Source of the DNA: Natronospirales bacterium | GTDB taxonomy: Bacteria > Pseudomonadota > Gammaproteobacteria > Natronospirales > REEB76 | Assembly (NCBI GenBank): GCA_021792635.1 | Contig: JAJYUH010000007.1 | Location: 1-64,000, forward strand | DNA length: 64,000 bases | Direction of reading: 5' to 3' | Shown here: piece after piece, positions 51,315 to 61,790 of the stretch | Layout of the letters: the number at the start of each line of letters is the position of its first letter | Position numbering within the stretch: the first letter of the stretch is position 1 | The notes under the pieces: generated by a model | Database searches by the model: none | Told to the model about the DNA's origin: nothing | Seen by the model: only the letters and a program-made list of their open reading frames with translations | Program-made: the position numbers and the translations under genes

Positions 51315-51925
51315 ATGAAACTCCAATACAAAAATGCAGCAGCGGTGCTCATTATTTTTGCTCCATTGGTACTTGCGAGTTGTATGAGCGTGGATATGTT
51401 CAGTCAACGCAACCCGCAGTGGCACGGTCAGCCGTTAAAAGAATAATGGTAATCGGTAATTTTGAAAATCTGGTATATCGGCACTATGCGGAACAGCAAA
51501 TGTGCGAATACATAGGCGACTATTCTGATACCGAATGCCTGCAATCGCTGGATTATCTATTTGCAGGTCAAAATGAAAGGCCACAACTGGCGGACGTGCT
51601 TAATCGAGAAAAGGTGGATGGAGTAATCTATATTTCTACTCAGGCGCATGGGACTTCAATAGTCAATCGGCCTATGATTTTTAATACTGTGCGCTGGCCT
51701 TCAGGATTCAGCACCATGATCGGATATGGAGGCCCAGTCGCCGTGTAATGGGCGAACTACTCTGTAAAGCTCTACGTCATAGATGGGACAGTAGTGTGGA
51801 ACGCGAATGCCGACGCCAGCGGTAACCCTGACGATACGATTGAACACAGCAGCTACCCTATAGCAAAGGAACTAGTGAAAGCCGGTATAATTGCTCCGGG
51901 TGGAGGCCGTCACTATAAACCATGA
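51315..51925 (+). pseudogene. Broken lipoprotein gene (frameshift plus stop)
   Basis: ATG 51315 (GAGGGG upstream) starts a lipoprotein, with signal and lipobox PLVLASC, that stops at 51444-51446 after 43 residues. A second frame continues at once (KRIMVIGNFENLVYRHYAEQ), implying a frameshift near the AAAA at 51437-51440. That frame is stopped by TAA at 51746-51748, yet continues sensibly (WANYSVKLYVIDGTVVWNAN, then PIAKELVKAGIIAPGG) to TGA 51923-51925. Repaired, it would give a lipoprotein of about 200 residues with no recognised function. Confidence 0.7.
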
Positions 51926-51930
51926 AGCGT

Positions 51931-52001
51931 GTAGGTTGGGGTGAGTTTCCGAACCCCAACAATCAAGACTGTTGGGCATCGCTGCGCTCAGCCCAACCTA
52001 C
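51931..52001. repeat. Nested palindromic repeat (GTAGGTTGGG type)
   Basis: Outer arms GTAGGTTGGG (51931-51940) and CCCAACCTAC (51992-52001) enclose inner arms CCCAACA/TGTTGGG. The right arm contains the TAG stop codon of the DUF3108 gene. Repeats with these arms occur in spacers of many proteobacteria, from memory; this one may have replaced the original 3' end of the gene. Confidence 0.75.
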
Positions 52002-52840
52002 TTTGACGCTGTATCGAATTTGATTTCTGTCAGCACCAAGCTGATGGTGGCCTTGCCGGGCTCGGTCTGGCGCATCCGTACCGGCAGATAGTCCAGCTTC
52101 GGCGCCAGCCAGAAAGCGGTGACGCGCGCCTTGTGCCTGTCATCGTGCCAACTGACTTCAATGGTCTGGTAGGCCCCGGCAGGGGTATGCAGCAGGGCGG
52201 GGCTACCGCGTTGCAGGTTGAAAGTCCGAATTTTATTGTGGTTCAGTACGCGGTAGGAACCGGCGAGCTGGTTGCGGGCGCTGTCGAGGGATATCGCAAG
52301 CTGCGCCAGCAGGCGGTCATACACGTTACTCGGGAGTCGCAGTGTGCGGCGTTTGCCGTTGCCGTCGCCGTAGGCCAGTCCCTTGTGCCGGTCAAAGCGG
52401 ATGCTTTCGGTATTCTTGCGGTCGTCGCTGGTGTGGCTGTAGGCGTAGCGCAGCGGCTGGAGCCGGCCGTTTTCCACGGCAAAACGGCTGGTTTCCGTGA
52501 CCACGTCGCTCACGAACAGCGCCACCAGCCCTGCCGGCCTGGTGACCGACTGATAGGTGTAGCTGCCGGCCGGATCACGGGTCAGGGCAAAATCCGCGTT
52601 GCCGATGCGCAGGCTGTTGCGATACGCCGCGTAGCTTGCGTGATAGAGCGGGATCACCGGCGGCGTGGCACGGGCTGCGGTGCTTGTGACGATCAGCAGG
52701 CATAGAACAAACGCGATTGGGATTGCTGTTTTTGATGAAAGCGGCCCGGACCCGGCAAGCTTATTCCCCGCGCTCCAGCTTTTTTCCGACGCCGGAAAAG
52801 GTATCAGGAAGGTGCCAAGGCGTCTGAAAACTGCTTTCAT
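51998..52840 (-). CDS. DUF3108 periplasmic protein
   Basis: The 280-residue protein has a signal anchor around residues 38-58 and a DUF3108 beta-barrel-like domain: ASYAAYRNSLRIGNADFALT, TAFWLAPKLDYLPVRMRQTE, ending ISLVLTEIKFDTASK. It sits after purN, with a 4-nt ATGA overlap, the usual place for this family in gammaproteobacteria. The family is uncharacterised. The stop lies in a palindromic repeat. Confidence 0.88.
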   Translation of the reverse strand: MKAVFRRLGTFLIPFPASEKSWSAGNKLAGSGPLSSKTAIPIAFVLCLLIVTSTAARATPPVIPLYHASYAAYRNSLRIGNADFALTRDPAGSYTYQSVTRPAGLVALFVSDVVTETSRFAVENGRLQPLRYAYSHTSDDRKNTESIRFDRHKGLAYGDGNGKRRTLRLPSNVYDRLLAQLAISLDSARNQLAGSYRVLNHNKIRTFNLQRGSPALLHTPAGAYQTIEVSWHDDRHKARVTAFWLAPKLDYLPVRMRQTEPGKATISLVLTEIKFDTASK

Positions 52841-53514
52841 TCGGAATCACTGCCCTCAGCGAACATTTTGGGCCGGGTCAGGGGCGCACCGTCCAGCCAC
52901 ACCGTTTGATTCTTGAGCAACAGGCGTCCGGCCGCAAACCAGCCGACCACCCGCGGGTAGAGCCGGTGTTCCTGGCGCTGCACCCGCGCGCGTAGCGCGG
53001 CTTCGGTATCGTCCGGTCGTACCGCCACTTTGGCTTGGGCGATGACCGGACCGCCATCCAGTTCCTCGGTGACGAAATGCACGCTGCAACCGTGCTCGTG
53101 CTCGCCGGCTGCCAGCACCCGCCGATGGGTATGCAGACCGCGGTACTTGGGCAGCAGCGCGGGGTGAATGTTCAACAGCCGGCCGCGATAATGACGCACG
53201 AAAGCATCGCTCAGAATGCGCATGAAACCCGCCAACAAAATCAACTGCGGATTATGGCGTTCGATGAGGATGCGCAATGCCGTGTCGTAGTCCGTGCGTG
53301 CAGTTTGTGCGGTTGCCTGGATGGTATGAATGGGCACGCCTGCCGCGATGGCACGGCGCAATCCAGGTGCGTCCGCACGGTTGCTGATTACGGTACAGAC
53401 CTCGGCCGACAACGCACCGCTAGCACAGGCGTCGAGGATTGCCTGGAGATTGGTGCCTTCACCGGAGATCAGCACCACCAGCGGCAGGCGCTGCGCAGTC
53501 TTGGTCTTGGTCAT
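52837..53514 (-). CDS. purN: Phosphoribosylglycinamide formyltransferase
   Basis: GART transfers the formyl group of 10-formyl-THF to GAR in purine synthesis. The 225-residue protein has VVLISGEGTNLQAILDA, LNIHPALLPKYRGL with catalytic Asn and His, and HFVTEELDGGPVIAQ with the Asp. Its ATG overlaps the purM stop as TGATG. Confidence 0.96.
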   Translation of the reverse strand: MTKTKTAQRLPLVVLISGEGTNLQAILDACASGALSAEVCTVISNRADAPGLRRAIAAGVPIHTIQATAQTARTDYDTALRILIERHNPQLILLAGFMRILSDAFVRHYRGRLLNIHPALLPKYRGLHTHRRVLAAGEHEHGCSVHFVTEELDGGPVIAQAKVAVRPDDTEAALRARVQRQEHRLYPRVVGWFAAGRLLLKNQTVWLDGAPLTRPKMFAEGSDSE

Positions 53515-54542
53515 CAGAAGATGACGACGCCCGCACTGCCGGCGCGCACCTCGCCGATGCGCCAGGCGGGTTCATCGGCGCGCGCGAGCTGGGCCAGTGT
53601 GCGCTCCACGTCCGTGGGCGCCACGCACAGTACCATGCCGATGCCCATGTTGAAGGTGCGGAACATTTCCTGTTCCGGGATATTGCCCTGTTGCTGCAGC
53701 CAGTCGAATACCGCAGGGCGCGGCCAGGACTTGGTGCGCAGCGAAACGCCGAGTCCTTCCGGAATGACACGCGGGATATTTTCCAGCAGACCGCCTCCGG
53801 TGATGTGCGCCAGCGCATGCAGCGGAATTTCCCGCATAAGCGCCAGCAGGGGTTTCACGTAGATGCGCGTCGGTGCCAGCAGCACATCAATCAATTCACG
53901 GCCGGCAAGTTCCTGTTGGAACGACGCACCGCTTAACGACAGCACCTTGCGGATCAGCGAATAGCCGTTGGAGTGCGGCCCGGAGGAGTCGAGGCCGATG
54001 AGCACATCGCCGGCCGCCACCTGATTGCCGTCAATGATCTTTTCTTTCTCAACAACGCCCACTGCGAAACCGGCAAGATCGTACTCTTTGCCGGTGTACA
54101 TGCCCGGCAGTTCCGCGGTTTCGCCCCCCACCAGGGCGCAACCGGCGAGCTCGCAGCCGCGGGCGATGCCGGTGATCACCGCTGCGGCGGTATCCACGTC
54201 CAGTTTGCCACTGGCGTAATAATCGAGAAAGAACAGCGGTTCGGCGCCCGACACCACGATGTCGTTGACGCACATGGCCACCAGATCAATGCCGATGGTG
54301 TCGTGGCGGCGCGTTTCGACGGCGAGCTTGAGCTTGGTGCCGACGCCGTCGGTGCCGGATACCAGTACCGGCTGGCGGTAGCCTGCGGGGATTTCCACCA
54401 GCGCGCCGAAACCGCCGATTCCGCCCAACACCTCGGGCCGCCGGGTGCGCTTTGCCGCGGGTTTGATGCGTTCCACCAGGGCATCACCCGCGTCAATATC
54501 CACGCCGGCGTCGCGGTAGGTGAGGGGCTTTTTGGAGGTCAT
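53514..54542 (-). CDS. purM: Phosphoribosylformylglycinamidine cyclo-ligase
   Basis: AIR synthetase closes FGAM to AIR with ATP. The 342-residue protein shows [46 protein letters not shown] and [20 protein letters not shown], as in the family. It heads the purM-purN-DUF3108 operon and is divergent from the DUF2066 operon. Confidence 0.97.
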   Translation of the reverse strand: MTSKKPLTYRDAGVDIDAGDALVERIKPAAKRTRRPEVLGGIGGFGALVEIPAGYRQPVLVSGTDGVGTKLKLAVETRRHDTIGIDLVAMCVNDIVVSGAEPLFFLDYYASGKLDVDTAAAVITGIARGCELAGCALVGGETAELPGMYTGKEYDLAGFAVGVVEKEKIIDGNQVAAGDVLIGLDSSGPHSNGYSLIRKVLSLSGASFQQELAGRELIDVLLAPTRIYVKPLLALMREIPLHALAHITGGGLLENIPRVIPEGLGVSLRTKSWPRPAVFDWLQQQGNIPEQEMFRTFNMGIGMVLCVAPTDVERTLAQLARADEPAWRIGEVRAGSAGVVIF

Positions 54543-54681
54543 GGGTCTCCCTGGCAGGGTGGTTTTTTAGGTATGGGGGAAGGTGAAATCACTCGCCGGA
54601 CAGTGCCTTAAGCCTGTATATTCTACACGCAGAGGCCGCGGAACATGCCTGCCGGCCGGCATTGGCGGATACGGAGAACTC

Positions 54682-55857
54682 GTGAGTACAGCGTGTACGC
54701 GTACGTGGAAATGGAGATGGTTCGCCGGCTTTGTGCTGTGCGCGAGCGGGGCGGTGCATGGCGCCGTGGTCACCGGTCTGTATGAGGCCAGCGTGCCCGT
54801 ACCCGATCAATCCGCCGCCGCCCGTCACGTGGCGCTGCAGCAGGCGCTGGCGGCGGTGCTGGTGAAGATCACCGGTGAGCGCACCGCCGGCGGTGTGCCG
54901 GCGCTTGCCGGCCTGGTCCAGGACCCCAGCCAGTTCCTGCAGCAATACCGTTATGAGCAGTCACCGAGTAACGGCACCAATGCGTCCACGCCCACGGTGA
55001 CTTATTACGATCTCACGCGCACCGGCGCGCCCGCCATTGCGCCCACGGGGCTGGTGCTGTGGGCGAAGTTTGATCCTGAGGTGGTCAATCACGCGGTGTG
55101 GGCGGTACATGAGCCTGTGTGGGGGCAGGAGCGGCCGGCAACACTGGTGTGGCTCGCCATCCAGAACGGGGCGAACAGCAGTGTGCTGTCTTCGAGCGAT
55201 ACCTCCTCCATCATACAGGCCATGACGGGTGCCGCCACCCAGCGCGGCGTGCCGCTGATTTTTCCGCTCATGGACCTGAGGGATCAGCAGGATATCGGCT
55301 TCCCGGATATCTGGAATGACCAGACGAGCCGTATCCAACTGGCTTCACAACGCTACCAGCCGGATGCGGTGCTGGTGGGCAGCATGTATTCGACCACGCC
55401 GGGGCAGTATGCCGCCCGCTGGCAGCTTACGGTTGGCAGCAACACGCGATTGTGGGTGACGCCGCCCGGTGATCTTGCCAGTGTGGCGGCTGCCGGCATC
55501 CAGACCGCCGCGGATCATTATGCGCACTGGTTCGCCATTCCTGCCGGTGCCAGCGGCGTAAACGGCGTACCCGTGACCGTGGAAGGCATCGCCGGCGTGG
55601 GGGCGTACGCGAAAGTGCTGGCCTATCTGCGCAAACTCACGCCGGTAAAGACCGTGCAGGTGACGCAAGTCGCGAACGGTACGGTGCACTTCAGCGTGGA
55701 TACGCGCGGCGATCTCGCCAATCTGCAGCGGGCCATTGTCCTGGGAGAACTGCTCAAGCCCGTGGTGACGGTCGCAGCCGCAACCGGTGCTCCGAGCGGC
55801 ACCACCTCTGTATCACCGGCCCCGGCGGCTGTATTACGCTTCCAATATGTGCCGTGA
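54682..55857 (+). CDS. DUF2066 exported protein
   Basis: The 391-residue product has a signal peptide (FAGFVLCASGAVHGA) and the DUF2066 pattern: GLYEASVPVPDQSAAARHVA then ALAAVLVKITGERTAGGVPA, and QYRYEQ after it. GTG 54682 with GGAG upstream is chosen; the open frame starts earlier. It is the first gene of a four-gene operon with GTGA/ATGA overlaps ending in hda. The family has no known function. Confidence 0.88.
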   Translation: MSTACTRTWKWRWFAGFVLCASGAVHGAVVTGLYEASVPVPDQSAAARHVALQQALAAVLVKITGERTAGGVPALAGLVQDPSQFLQQYRYEQSPSNGTNASTPTVTYYDLTRTGAPAIAPTGLVLWAKFDPEVVNHAVWAVHEPVWGQERPATLVWLAIQNGANSSVLSSSDTSSIIQAMTGAATQRGVPLIFPLMDLRDQQDIGFPDIWNDQTSRIQLASQRYQPDAVLVGSMYSTTPGQYAARWQLTVGSNTRLWVTPPGDLASVAAAGIQTAADHYAHWFAIPAGASGVNGVPVTVEGIAGVGAYAKVLAYLRKLTPVKTVQVTQVANGTVHFSVDTRGDLANLQRAIVLGELLKPVVTVAAATGAPSGTTSVSPAPAAVLRFQYVP

Positions 55858-56414
55858 ACGCGCGCTGGCTGCCGAATGCCATCAGTATTACGCGTATGGC
55901 GCTGGTGATTCCGGTTGCCTGGAGTATTGTGCATCATGAGGATGAAACGGCATTCACCCTGATCATCATCGCGGGCCTGAGCGATGCGCTGGACGGGTTG
56001 CTTGCCACGCGGTTCGGCTGGGTGACGACGCTGGGCGCGGTGTTGGACCCCGTGGCGGACAAGGTATTCCTGGCCGGCAGTTTCATCGCCGCCGTATGGG
56101 TGGGGTTGATACCATTGTGGGTTACCGTGATCGTGATTGCCCGTGACAGCATCATTGTGGCGGGTGCGCTGGTATATCGCTGGCGTGTGGGCCGTTTTCA
56201 GCCGCGGCCAAGCGTGCTCAGCAAGGTGAATACCTGTCTGCAGCTCGTGCTGGTTCTGGCAGTGGTGACACGGCATTACACCGGCTATGTACCCAAGGGT
56301 ATGGTGATGGCGCTGGTGGTGGCCGTGGCCATCACCACGCTCACCAGTGGCATGGATTATTTCATTCGCTGGGGGCGGCGGCTGACGCACGTACCCGTAA
56401 GGAAACCGGCATGA
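55854..56414 (+). CDS. CDP-alcohol phosphatidyltransferase (PgsA-like)
   Basis: The 186-residue membrane enzyme has the CDP-alcohol signature D-x3-DG-x2-AxR-x8-G-x3-D-x3-D within SDALDGLLATRFGWV and LGAVLDPVADK. About five membrane helices are visible. It should make phosphatidylglycerophosphate or cardiolipin from CDP-diacylglycerol; it differs from PgsA and may be a cardiolipin synthase of the CMP-forming type. It overlaps both neighbours by 4 nt. Confidence 0.88.
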   Translation: MNARWLPNAISITRMALVIPVAWSIVHHEDETAFTLIIIAGLSDALDGLLATRFGWVTTLGAVLDPVADKVFLAGSFIAAVWVGLIPLWVTVIVIARDSIIVAGALVYRWRVGRFQPRPSVLSKVNTCLQLVLVLAVVTRHYTGYVPKGMVMALVVAVAITTLTSGMDYFIRWGRRLTHVPVRKPA

Positions 56415-57484
56415 CTGTCACTGTCACGCAGAAAACCTGGATTATCATCGGGTCGGCGATTGTCGTCGCACTCATCTATTACCTGCAGCCTATCCTCACG
56501 CCCTTCCTCGCAAGTTTCATCCTTGCCTATCTTGGCAATCCGCTGGTGGACAGGCTGGAGCGCTGGAAATTGCCGCGCACCCTGGCCGTGGTAATGGTAT
56601 TGCTGGTCATGGTGCTGTTGCTGGGGCTGGTTTTGTTGCTGCTTATTCCGATGGTAGTACGCGAGTTCACGGCGCTGTTCGCGCGCCTGCCCCAGGCCTG
56701 GACCTGGACCCAGATGCACGTGCTGCCATGGCTCGCCCTGCACCTGCACGTGGATCTGCGGACTTTCGCGCCGACACAGTTCGCGGATATGATGAAGCGG
56801 AATTTTGCTTCTGCGGGCAAGCTGGCGAGCACCCTGGGTTCGGTGTCACGTTCCGGCACAGTCGTGTTCATCTTTTTCATGAACCTGTTGCTCATCCCGG
56901 TGGTCACGTTCTACCTGCTGCGCGACTGGCATCGTCTTATGGCACGTATTGAAGCGCTCTTGCCGCGGGTGGCGGCACCCACGGTAACCCAGCTCGCGCG
57001 TGACTGCGACGGCGTACTGGCTGGATTCCTGCGCGGCCAATTGCTGGTGATGGCGTGTCTCGGAATTACCTACACCCTCGGGCTCTCGATCATCGGCCTG
57101 GATAGCGCCGTCGCCATCGGCGTGATAGCGGGGTTGCTGAGTTTCGTTCCCTATCTCGGTTTCTTTACCGGCGTCGGCCTGGCGCTGCTTTCCGCCCTGC
57201 TGCAGGGCCAGGGTTGGCTGCTGCCGGTGGAGGTGCTGGTGGTATTCGGCATCGGCGAGGCGCTGGAGAGTTTCGTATTTACCCCCAATATCATCGGTGA
57301 GCGCATCGGGTTGCACCCGGTACTGGTGATCTTTGCAATCCTGGCGGGTGGCGAACTGTTTGGTTTCGCCGGCGTACTGCTGGCGCTGCCGGTGGCGGCG
57401 GCGGGTACGGTGCTGGTGCGCCATGCCCACGGCCGTTACCTGCAGAGCCGCCTCTACCAGGACACCGGGAACGACGCATCATGA
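56411..57484 (+). CDS. AI-2E/PerM-family transporter
   Basis: The 357-residue integral membrane protein belongs to the AI-2E (PerM/TqsA) family: YYLQPILTPFLASFILAYLG at the start, FYLLRDWHRLMARIEALLP in the middle and PNIIGERIGLHPVLVIFAIL near the end, with about eight hydrophobic helices. The family includes AI-2 exporters and Na+/H+ antiporters; the substrate here is unknown. It lies upstream of hda, which it overlaps by ATGA. Confidence 0.9.
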   Translation: MTVTVTQKTWIIIGSAIVVALIYYLQPILTPFLASFILAYLGNPLVDRLERWKLPRTLAVVMVLLVMVLLLGLVLLLLIPMVVREFTALFARLPQAWTWTQMHVLPWLALHLHVDLRTFAPTQFADMMKRNFASAGKLASTLGSVSRSGTVVFIFFMNLLLIPVVTFYLLRDWHRLMARIEALLPRVAAPTVTQLARDCDGVLAGFLRGQLLVMACLGITYTLGLSIIGLDSAVAIGVIAGLLSFVPYLGFFTGVGLALLSALLQGQGWLLPVEVLVVFGIGEALESFVFTPNIIGERIGLHPVLVIFAILAGGELFGFAGVLLALPVAAAGTVLVRHAHGRYLQSRLYQDTGNDAS

Positions 57485-58194
57485 CGGCGGGCAATGCAGC
57501 CGGGCAACTGCCGTTGCCCATCAGCCTTGATCAGGGTGCGACCTTCGGGAATTTCTATGCGGCCTCGAACCAGACGGGAGTGGAGGCGCTGGTGACACTG
57601 GCACGGCGCGGCGGCGAGCGCGCCCTGTTCCTGTGGGGCGGCGATGGCCGCGGTAAATCACACTTGCTGCAGGCTGCCTGCCGCCTGGCTAACGTGAATA
57701 GCCGCCGCGCCATCTATCTGCCCATGGGCCAGGCCGTATTGCTGGATCCACAGGTGGTGGAGAACCTGGACAGTTATGCGCTGGTATGCGTGGATGACGT
57801 GCAGCGGGCAGCCGGCATTGAGCCCTGGCAGCAGGCGCTGCTGACACTGTTCGATGCACTCAGCGCGCGCGGCGGCAGTTTCGTAGCCACTGCACGTACC
57901 GCCCCTGCCGCCATCAAGCGCCTGCTGCCGGACCTGACCTCGCGGCTTGCCTGGGGGCCGGTGTTCCAACTGGCACCGCTCACGGATGAGGAAAAGATCA
58001 TTGCCTTGAAGCAGCGCGCTTCACGACGTGGATTTGAACTGCCGGATGACACGGCCCAGTTCCTGCTCAAGCGCCAGCAGCGCGACATGCACAGCTTGTG
58101 CAGCACGCTGGATGCCTTGGACATCGCTTCGCTGGCGGCGCAGCGCAAACTTACCTTGCCGTTCGTGAAGTCCCTGCTGGACAAGCGGGTTTAA
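57481..58194 (+). CDS. hda: DnaA regulatory inactivator Hda
   Basis: Hda with the beta clamp triggers hydrolysis of DnaA-bound ATP after initiation. The 237-residue protein has the N-terminal clamp-binding motif in GQLPLPISL, a Walker A variant GGDGRGKSHLLQA, VCVDDVQRAAG (Walker B), and a C-terminal lid (TSRLAWGPVFQLAPLTDEEK). It ends the DUF2066/PgsA-like/PerM operon. Confidence 0.95.
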   Translation: MTAGNAAGQLPLPISLDQGATFGNFYAASNQTGVEALVTLARRGGERALFLWGGDGRGKSHLLQAACRLANVNSRRAIYLPMGQAVLLDPQVVENLDSYALVCVDDVQRAAGIEPWQQALLTLFDALSARGGSFVATARTAPAAIKRLLPDLTSRLAWGPVFQLAPLTDEEKIIALKQRASRRGFELPDDTAQFLLKRQQRDMHSLCSTLDALDIASLAAQRKLTLPFVKSLLDKRV

Positions 58195-58208
58195 TTACCG
58201 CGCTTTTG

Positions 58209-58238
58209 CTTTTCTCCCTGTGAACGGGAAGGGAAAAG
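58209..58238. terminator. Weak bidirectional terminator between hda and DUF2069
   Basis: CTTTTC (58209-58214) pairs with GAAAAG (58233-58238), with an inner CCC/GGG and a bulge. It lies 15 nt past hda and could serve both convergent units. The stem is imperfect. Confidence 0.35.
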
Positions 58239-58257
58239 GCTGGTGGGTATTGTTCTC

Positions 58258-59551
<1,294 letters not shown>

Positions 59552-59678
59552 ACGCGGGGCGCCCAGATCGAAAGGCTGGGAACGGCGTCACTATAACCCA
59601 GGTACGGGTGCTTGACGGGTAGGTGCCGCATTGCTAGGTTGAACGGGAATCTATCCGCCACAGCCTGTTCTATTCCAC

Positions 59679-59996
59679 TTGCACAGCAAAATCTTCAAGC
59701 TATCGCGGTTCGCCGCACTTATCATCGTACTTGCACTGGTGGCCTGCGCCGGCGCACCTGTGCAGGAGATGAGCAATGCCCGCCAGGCGGTGGCGGCGGC
59801 CCAGCAAAGCGGGGGAAGCCGTGCGGCGCCCCACGCCATGGCCGAGGCGCAACGGTGGCTGCAAGCCGCCCAGGCAGCCCTGGACCGGGGGGATTACAGC
59901 GCCGCGCATCGGGATGCCTTGCGTGCCCGCAGCGAGGCCATTAAGGTCCTCCGCATGGCTCAGGGACGGCAGTCCGCTGGTTTATCCCCCCCCTAG
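59679..59996 (+). CDS. DUF4398 lipoprotein
   Basis: This ~105-residue lipoprotein (lipobox LALVACAG) has the DUF4398 pattern: AVAAAQQSGGSRAAPHAMAE then WLQAAQAALDRGDYSAAHRD. The start is TTG 59679; no ATG or GTG is near. TTGACG at 59611, then TAGGTT 17 nt downstream, could be the promoter. The adjacent LysM lipoprotein shares helical Ala/Gln-rich character and may be coupled functionally. Confidence 0.72.
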   Translation: MHSKIFKLSRFAALIIVLALVACAGAPVQEMSNARQAVAAAQQSGGSRAAPHAMAEAQRWLQAAQAALDRGDYSAAHRDALRARSEAIKVLRMAQGRQSAGLSPP

Positions 59997-60143
59997 ATTT
60001 TCCCGTCTTTTCCTTATGTTAATGCTTGTTGTTCGCTTGACCCGGAGCTTATGCGGCGTTAATCTTGACCACCAGATTTTCAGGCCCGTCAACCGGCTCG
60101 TGTTCGTCCCGTGGCCAAAACAACAAGGTTGGAGATGCATATC

Positions 60144-61079
60144 ATGATCAAGATTCCTGTCAAACAACTCGCTGTGGTGTTGCTGACCGCCGCTGTCGCC
60201 GTCGGTTGTGCTACCCACAAAGTAGCACCGACGCCGCCGAAGCCCACAGGTCCGAGTGCGGCAACAACCCAGGCGATCAATGACGCGCAGGCGGTGATCA
60301 ACGGCGCCCAGGCACCCTGTATGGATACCGGTGACGCTTCCGCACTGCTGACCCAAGCACAGCAGGCCGGCCAGGCCGGTGACAATGCCAAGGCCGAGCA
60401 GCTCGCCGCCCAGGCGAAGCAGGATGCGGAAACCGCCATCAACAACTGTTACATGAGCCATGCCAAGGATCTGCTTGCACAGGCCCAGGGTTATACCAAC
60501 CTCAACGCCGACCAGCAGAATCGCTTGAACCAGGGTCAGACCGACATCAACAACAATCAGGGCAAGCCCGCCTACGACGTGCTGAGCGCACTGGTTGCTG
60601 AACTGCAGGCCGCCAAATCCACCTATACGGTGGTGAAGGGCGACAGTCTGTGGCGTATCGCCGGCAGGTCCAGCGTCTATGGCAATGCGCTGGAGTGGCC
60701 GCTGATCTTCAAGGCCAACGCTGACAAGATCAAACACGCGGACCTCATCTATCCGAAGCAGGATTTCAACGTGGTTACCAACCCGCTGAAGAGCGATGTG
60801 AATTCCGCCACGTGGTACGCCCGGCACCGTGGCCCATGGAAACATCACAAGGCTGATCGCCGTGACCGCGAGTGGCTGAACGGCACCTTGACTCCACCGG
60901 CCTCCGCGATGCCTTCTTCGGGTACTTCCAGCATGCCGGCGGCCAGCAGCGCTGCTCCTGCGCAAAGTGCCGCACCCGCGCCGGCTGCCTCCACGGCAAC
61001 CGCTCCGAGCGCTTCGCCAACGCCTGCTCCCAGCGCTTCCACCCAAAAAACTCCCAGTGCGGGGCATGGTGGCCGTTAA
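60144..61079 (+). CDS. LysM-domain lipoprotein
   Basis: The 311-residue lipoprotein (AAVAVGCATH) has a helical Ala/Gln-rich region (~30-155), a LysM-like peptidoglycan-binding domain (~160-215; STYTVVKGDSLWRIAGRSS, LEWPLIFKANADKIKHADL) and a Pro/Ala/Ser-rich tail. ATG 60144 is chosen: GGAG is 9 nt upstream. It probably links outer membrane and cell wall. A terminator with a UUCG loop follows. Confidence 0.85.
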   Translation: MIKIPVKQLAVVLLTAAVAVGCATHKVAPTPPKPTGPSAATTQAINDAQAVINGAQAPCMDTGDASALLTQAQQAGQAGDNAKAEQLAAQAKQDAETAINNCYMSHAKDLLAQAQGYTNLNADQQNRLNQGQTDINNNQGKPAYDVLSALVAELQAAKSTYTVVKGDSLWRIAGRSSVYGNALEWPLIFKANADKIKHADLIYPKQDFNVVTNPLKSDVNSATWYARHRGPWKHHKADRRDREWLNGTLTPPASAMPSSGTSSMPAASSAAPAQSAAPAPAASTATAPSASPTPAPSASTQKTPSAGHGGR

Positions 61080-61101
61080 ACGGCACCAGGATTTTATTTT
61101 C

Positions 61102-61128
61102 AAGGGCCCTTCGGGGCCCTTTCCTTTT
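61102..61128 (+). terminator. Rho-independent terminator with UUCG loop
   Basis: AAGGGCCC (61102-61109), loop TTCG and GGGCCCTT (61114-61121) followed by TCCTTTT. It lies 22 nt after the LysM gene. Confidence 0.9.
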
Positions 61129-61153
61129 GTGTGTGCGTCTGAAGAATGACCTC

Positions 61154-61426
61154 ATGACTGTTTGCAGGCACTGTTTCATCTCGGGCCGCGTGCAGGGTGT
61201 GGTGTTTCGTGCCACCACGGCGCGGCGCGCCATTGGGCTCAAGGTGACCGGCTATGCCAAAAATCTCCCGGATGGGCGTGTGGAAGTTCTTGCCTGCGGT
61301 GAAGCGGAGGCAGTGAATGAACTCTGTGACTGGCTGTGGCAGGGGCCGCCGGCGGCAAAAGTCAGCGATGTGGTGATACGCGAGGTGGAGTGTTTGGACG
61401 TACCGCCCGTATTTACGGTACGTTAA
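61154..61426 (+). CDS. acyP: Acylphosphatase
   Basis: The 90-residue enzyme hydrolyses acyl phosphates. It has SGRVQGVVFRATTARRA (catalytic Arg) and VTGYAKNLPDGRVEVLACGE (catalytic Asn). ATG 61154 starts 26 nt past the terminator of the LysM gene. A longer frame upstream overlaps that gene and is not used. Confidence 0.93.
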   Translation: MTVCRHCFISGRVQGVVFRATTARRAIGLKVTGYAKNLPDGRVEVLACGEAEAVNELCDWLWQGPPAAKVSDVVIREVECLDVPPVFTVR

Positions 61427-61790
61427 AGAATTTCGATAGCGTCGCGGTGTTCGGGGCCATGCTCGCGGAACATCCATGTCCCGGTTGTGCGGCCAGGGTC
61501 TTTCAGGCTCCACATCCTGCTTTACCGGGGAACCCAGGGCATACATTCCTGACGCCTGTTCTTCAGCGGAGTTCCACCGGCCCGTTAGCAGATTTTTCCC
61601 GGCGAATGCCGCAAGACTCAAAGGCGCAAGAGGGTTCACGCCGCGATCCGGCGACTGGAAGGATGGTTTGGGCAGTTTTTTTGAAGCCAACACTGCCCGT
61701 CGTACTGGCGCAGCAGCCCGTTATCTTGAAGAACCTGTGGCCGCAGATCGTACGGAATTCTTCGCTCGCATTCGCAGAAAGAGCAAGGTT
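61427..61790. other. Unassigned spacer between acyP and the transglycosylase gene
   Basis: About 360 nt without a recognised gene. Reading frames of more than 100 codons exist on both strands but match nothing I know. GGGCAGT/ACTGCCC at about 61674-61702 can pair across a 15-nt loop containing TTTTTTT. It may hold a terminator for acyP or a degraded gene. Confidence 0.4.

Noticed and set aside
51446..51748. Independent 100-residue gene starting at ATG 51446
   Set aside because: The reading continues sensibly after the TAA and the preceding lipoprotein frame ends exactly here, so a single broken gene explains both pieces better.
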